Of a stretch of 32,217 bases of DNA, positions 29,562-32,217 are shown in pieces. The notes beneath the pieces were generated by a model, which saw nothing but the letters and a program-made list of their open reading frames with translations, had not been told where the DNA came from and did no database searches. The stretch is taken from positions 1 through 32,217 of IMG/VR virus record IMGVR_UViG_3300006790_000010; one strand, written 5' to 3'. This DNA is from a virus. The first letter of the stretch is position 1; every line of letters begins with the position of its first letter. The translations under genes and the position numbers were made by a program.

Positions 29562-29782
29562 AAGCTATCTAAAATATTAGTTTTAATTCCTTCTAAGTGT
29601 AAGCTGTCTATAGACCCTGTAATATCTAAGCCGAAAAACGTATCATTAAATATTTGTACGCTTTCTATCTCGATGTCTATCCAGTCCTCCATATAACCTA
29701 CTTCAGGTTCTGCTTTGTTAAACTCGTAAGTGTAAAATACAGATACTTCTTTACTTAGTGAAAATTCTCTTGTCTCTTTCAT
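29549..29782 (-). CDS. Hypothetical early protein, 77 aa
   Basis: A small acidic protein (MKETREFSLSKEVSVFYTYEF...) with many aromatic residues and a likely beta-rich fold. It is the second gene after the early promoter, starting 2 bases after the 58-aa gene. I recognise a similar small early protein in other phages but no function is known. Confidence 0.65.
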   Translation of the reverse strand: MKETREFSLSKEVSVFYTYEFNKAEPEVGYMEDWIDIEIESVQIFNDTFFGLDITGSIDSLHLEGIKTNILDSLCIL

Positions 29783-29784
29783 GT

Positions 29785-29961
29785 TTATTTTTTTTCTATT
29801 AAAAACATCTCATTTGTATCTGTACACATAACAGTTTGAAAATTTCCACTTGCTACACCACATAAAATAAAATCCCCAGTTAATTCTCCGCTTATAGTTA
29901 AAGCTTTAAAGCGTTTATTAAAAGTAAAAAAAGCTTCGTTTTGTAATTTAATTGTTTCCAT
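29785..29961 (-). CDS. First early gene, small protein of 58 aa
   Basis: A 58-aa frame that is the first gene after the early promoter (29993-30023). It reads METIKLQNEAFFTFNKRFKA and ends TDTNEMFLIEKK, then a 2-bp gap to the next gene. Two cysteines and a beta-rich centre are present; no family is known. Position makes it a likely anti-host or take-over protein. Confidence 0.65.
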   Translation of the reverse strand: METIKLQNEAFFTFNKRFKALTISGELTGDFILCGVASGNFQTVMCTDTNEMFLIEKK

Positions 29962-29992
29962 GTTTTTAAATTTTAATTAGTTAATACTTTTA

Positions 29993-30023
29993 CAAATTTA
30001 TATAACTTTTACATATCTGCAAA
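29993..30023 (-). promoter_or_regulatory. Strong early promoter, Bacteroidetes type
   Basis: On the minus strand TTTG (30023-30020), 19 bp, then TAAATTTG (30000-29993): both elements and the spacing agree with the Bacteroidetes consensus (TTTG-N19-TAnnTTTG). The likely start is near 29987, about 25 bases before the first ATG at 29961. It stands directly behind the late terminator and leads the early operon. Confidence 0.8.
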
Positions 30024-30051
30024 CTTTTTTTAAACTTTTTTTAAACTTTTA
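30021..30051 (-). repeat. Three phased A-tract repeats (11-bp period) upstream of the early promoter
   Basis: On the minus strand the unit AAAAAAAGTTT is repeated with a period of exactly 11 bases (two full copies and a partial one), the last touching the -33 element. Eleven bases is about one helical turn, so the A-tracts lie on the same face and should bend the DNA. They may act as an UP-element-like activator or as protein-binding sites. Confidence 0.75.
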
Positions 30052-30063
30052 TTTATTTAAACT

Positions 30064-30090
30064 AAAAAAGCCCCTGAAAATCAAGGGCTT
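30064..30090 (-). terminator. Late operon terminator
   Basis: On the minus strand a 10-bp stem AAGCCCTTGA with TCAGGGGCTT (one G-T pair) and a 3-base loop is followed by a T-run. It lies 34 bases after the spanin gene and ends the late transcript. Only about 40 bases separate it from the -33 element of the early promoter. Confidence 0.9.
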
Positions 30091-30123
30091 AATCAACCTA
30101 AAAAAATTTAACTATGAAAAAAG

Positions 30124-30597
30124 TTAAACAAACTTAATTAAATTCTTTAATATACCAAAAATATATTTTCGGCAAATTCCAATAACTAAGCCGAATATTA
30201 ACCAGAATAGCCAAGAATAGCGTTTATTTTCGATTTTAGCCACTTTTATGTCTTTTTGGGCTTGTACCTTAGCTAAACTCTTTTCGTGCGCTAATTCGTC
30301 CTTAAAATAGCCTATTTGTAATTTATGCTTATTTACTACATGCTTTAAGCTATCTCTATACATTTTTCGCTCTTGTCTGCTTAGATATACTTTTTCGTAT
30401 TTAGTAGTAGTTTCTATTTCTCGTATTGTATCTACCCTTAGTACTTCGTCTGTAATAGTGTCTTTAACTTCTACTAGTTTAATAGTTTCTTTTACTATCT
30501 CTTCTTTTTTAGGCTTGTACCCCTTTTTTATAGCTTTGCCTAAATGGTGCTCCATTGAACAGCCTACTAAAACGAGGAATATTAGTAAATATCTCAT
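30124..30597 (-). CDS. Unimolecular spanin (u-spanin), lipoprotein with C-terminal membrane segment
   Basis: A 157-aa protein with a short lipoprotein signal (MRYLLIFLVLVGCS, lipobox LVGC with Cys13), a long charged coiled-coil stretch (about 30-125) and a C-terminal membrane segment (about 128-143, WLFWLIFGLVIGI) followed by positive residues (CRKYIFGILKNLIKFV). One protein thus spans from the outer membrane by lipid to the inner membrane by helix, as in phage T1 gp11, and can fuse the membranes after peptidoglycan is cut. It is the last gene of the lysis block, before the terminator. It starts in an ATGA overlap with the HExxHH gene. Confidence 0.75.
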   Translation of the reverse strand: MRYLLIFLVLVGCSMEHHLGKAIKKGYKPKKEEIVKETIKLVEVKDTITDEVLRVDTIREIETTTKYEKVYLSRQERKMYRDSLKHVVNKHKLQIGYFKDELAHEKSLAKVQAQKDIKVAKIENKRYSWLFWLIFGLVIGICRKYIFGILKNLIKFV

Positions 30598-30980
30598 AAT
30601 TTAAGTAGTTTAATTATTTCTTTAGTCTCTATTTCTGCTAGTGTTATTATAGCCTCTTCTTTATTTTCTACGTCGTACTCAAATAAATGTAAATAGTGAT
30701 GTATGCATTCATGAAAAACTAAACAAGTAGCCTCTACTAAGTCTGTACATCGCATTCTATTAATAAAAATAAACCTTCTATCGTTATATTTGTATTCTCC
30801 TTTTTTCTTTGGTACAAAGTTAGAAAGCCCAGCTATATAAGCGTTTGTTTCGTCGTTAATATGAGCTTTACAGTCTTTAGCTTTTAGCCCATGTAACTCT
30901 TCTACTTCGTAATATTCAAAAAGTTCGTTAGGGTCGTGACTTATTAGTAAGTCGTAGCTTTTTCTTTTATATACTATCAT
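30594..30980 (-). CDS. HExxHH zinc-binding protein in the lysis block
   Basis: A 128-aa protein with a clear zinc-metallopeptidase core FHECIHHYLH (H90, E91, H94, H95) and acidic residues downstream (NKEEAIITLAEIE) that could give the third ligand. No signal peptide or membrane segment. It lies between the metallophosphoesterase and the spanin, with 4-bp overlaps on both sides. It may be a peptidase helping maturation or host lysis, but the target is unknown; the chain is short for known metallopeptidases. Confidence 0.6.
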   Translation of the reverse strand: MIVYKRKSYDLLISHDPNELFEYYEVEELHGLKAKDCKAHINDETNAYIAGLSNFVPKKKGEYKYNDRRFIFINRMRCTDLVEATCLVFHECIHHYLHLFEYDVENKEEAIITLAEIETKEIIKLLKL

Positions 30981-31852
30981 ATCGGAAATTTATAGCTATC
31001 TATTGAGCTTATAGTTCTGAAAGCGTCATCTATTTTCTTTCTTTTACAATTAAACTCTACTATTCTACCGCCTAAAGTTTTAGGAGGTGCGCCTCTTTCA
31101 ACGTGCCAGCCACCTAGTCCACTATTGTACTCCTCTTTGTAAGTTCCTGTTATTGCTAAGTGTATTTCTTTAAGTTGTACTTCGTAAATTCCGTTAATTA
31201 TTTTTAAGTTCTCTATACTGTCAGTCCTGGAACTGTTTTCGTGAATGTGCCCCATTGAGAATAAGTCAAAGTCTGAATACATTGAAACTGCTCTAGTTAA
31301 ATTAATAGCTCCGCGTGTCACTGGACCTCCGCCTCCGCTACCATGAAAATATTTGTGTTTAAATACTTTTTTAGTGTTACAACCTAGTGCAAATTCATAT
31401 ATCATCCAGCCACCATAACCGCCAGTATATACATTCGCTTTGTAGGTTAAATTAAACAAGTCAACAAAACGCTGTAAAACGTCTGTTTCCTGATACTTAA
31501 TAATAGCAGTCTCATGATTTCCGTATCCAATAACAGTTAAAATGTCTTTGTAAGGCTTAAACCACTCTACAGCAGTTTCAACAATACTATCTAAATAACG
31601 TGAGTTGTTATGCTCGGGTCTTATGTCGCTTTTGTTTCCTCGTCTGTCTCCTTTGCCTTGCATAAGGCAGAACATATCTCCGTTAATATGAACAGGAATA
31701 TTATTTTCTAAGCAATAGTCTAAATTTTTTTTTAATAGTTCTCTATCGCATTTAGGGTTGTCCCAGTGTAAGTCTGAGAGTAAAGCTACTTTATTATTTT
31801 CTTTGTCTAAATATAGCTTATGAATATTTTTACCTAGTCTTTCTAGTTTCAT
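30977..31852 (-). CDS. Calcineurin-like metallophosphoesterase
   Basis: A 291-aa phosphoesterase with all five metal motifs: SDLHWD (D27, H29), NGDMF (D59), GNHET (N112, H113), YFHGSGGGG (H170) and MGHIHE (H202, H204). It hydrolyses a phosphate ester; the substrate (nucleic acid, nucleotide or other) cannot be read from the sequence. It overlaps the end of the amidase gene by 23 bp, so it is expressed with lysis genes, an odd place for a nucleic acid enzyme. A role in host DNA or nucleotide processing is possible. Confidence 0.88.
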   Translation of the reverse strand: MKLERLGKNIHKLYLDKENNKVALLSDLHWDNPKCDRELLKKNLDYCLENNIPVHINGDMFCLMQGKGDRRGNKSDIRPEHNNSRYLDSIVETAVEWFKPYKDILTVIGYGNHETAIIKYQETDVLQRFVDLFNLTYKANVYTGGYGGWMIYEFALGCNTKKVFKHKYFHGSGGGGPVTRGAINLTRAVSMYSDFDLFSMGHIHENSSRTDSIENLKIINGIYEVQLKEIHLAITGTYKEEYNSGLGGWHVERGAPPKTLGGRIVEFNCKRKKIDDAFRTISSIDSYKFPI

Positions 31853-32217
31853 ATCGTCTAATTGTATTTAATACTGCTAGTGCTACGTTTATTTTATACT
31901 CCCAGTGTCTTAGAAGTCTTACTTCATCAGGGTTAGTATGGAACGCTGTTTCTATTAGTATTGCTGGGCACGAACTACGTTTGATAACGTAAAAGTTCGC
32001 TTTTTTATGTCCTCTATTACGTTGGTCTTTAACTAGCTTAAAATACTCTTCTAACCATATATTCGCTAACAGCTCGCTATTCTTACTAGAACCGTTGCAA
32101 GTAAATACTTCATGCCCGTTTGCTGAGGTGTTACTATGTCCGTTTGAGTGTACGCTAATTAAGACGCTTTCTTTCTCTTTAGCTAGTTGGTTAATTCTTT
32201 GAACTCTATCTTTTAAA
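31830..32217 (-). CDS. N-acetylmuramoyl-L-alanine amidase, C-terminal part
   Basis: This is the end of the amidase that begins at 332 on the other side of the junction. The part left of the repeat (31830-32094) carries ILIETAFHTNPDEV with the catalytic glutamate (E159 of the joined protein) and the final helix ending in YETRKTR. The bases 32095-32217 duplicate bases 1-123. The 3' end overlaps the phosphoesterase gene by 23 bp. Confidence 0.92.
   Translation of the reverse strand, partial: LKDRVQRINQLAKEKESVLISVHSNGHSNTSANGHEVFTCNGSSKNSELLANIWLEEYFKLVKDQRNRGHKKANFYVIKRSSCPAILIETAFHTNPDEVRLLRHWEYKINVALAVLNTIRRYETRKTR
32095..32217. repeat. Right copy of 123-bp terminal direct repeat
   Basis: Identical to 1-123. 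See the left copy: the repeat is inside the amidase gene, and removing one copy closes the map at 32,094 bp with the gene intact. Confidence 0.95.

Noticed and set aside
30113-30136. ATGAAAAAAGTTAAACAAAC on the plus strand, looking like a gene start after the terminator
   Set aside because: The frame stops after seven codons and runs against all other genes.
1-32217. Integrase, attachment sites, tRNA genes, CRISPR arrays or insertion sequences
   Set aside because: Looked for on both strands; no cloverleaf-like or regularly spaced repeats seen, and no recombinase or transposase motif in any frame.

Overview
This window is a complete genome of a tailed phage, most likely a virulent siphovirus of a Bacteroidetes (Flavobacteriia-like) host. 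The first and last 123 bases are identical, and one amidase gene is intact only when the ends are joined, which gives a circular map of 32,094 bp. Every supported gene lies on the minus strand, so the phage is read from right to left. Signs of a Bacteroidetes host are the low-GC sequence, AT-rich start regions without Shine-Dalgarno motifs, promoters of the TTTG / TAnnTTTG type, a BACON-like domain in a tail protein, and several small protein families typical of Bacteroidetes phages. There is no integrase, tRNA gene, CRISPR array or transposon.

Layout in order of transcription. (1) 30.0 to 29.2 kb: an early promoter (TTTG-N19-TAAATTTG) preceded by three 11-bp phased A-tract repeats, then small early genes, including a stand-alone DnaA domain IV protein. 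(2) 28.9 to 22.0 kb: modification and replication genes: a cytosine-C5 methyltransferase, a SNF2-type helicase, an N4/N6 methyltransferase, a MazG-like protein, a DUF6291-like replication protein, a DnaB-like helicase, a PD-(D/E)XK-like protein and NinG. No polymerase or primase is present, so the host replisome is probably used. (3) 22.0 to 20.4 kb: a recombination cassette (ERF annealing protein, exonuclease, small protein with an SSB-like tail) behind a promoter that overlaps a 14-bp palindrome. (4) 20.4 to 18.4 kb: a Cro/CI-type HTH protein, a sigma factor and small unknowns. (5) 18.4 to 2.3 kb: terminase, then the tail block (chaperone, tail completion, tail proteins, tape measure), then the head block (protease, scaffold, capsid, portal, connector). 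(6) 2.2 kb across the junction to 30.1 kb: tail fibre, holin, amidase, metallophosphoesterase, HExxHH protein and a unimolecular spanin, closed by a strong terminator.

The most interesting signals are not ordinary genes. At 27284-27390 a promoter-like box, two hairpins whose loops are complementary over 8 nt, and a terminator together look like a compact non-coding RNA or leader. At 16845-16920, between the large terminase subunit and the tail chaperone, two long complementary pairs are interleaved as a pseudoknot or switch. At 16060-16802 a run of nine T links the tail-chaperone gene to an 85-codon -1 frame that has no ATG and ends in an ATGA overlap with the next gene, as in gpG/gpGT programmed frameshifting. 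A motif, AAACGTATATAA, recurs before four virion genes. Six genes of 29 to 58 codons are also listed; several are joined to neighbours by ATGA overlaps.
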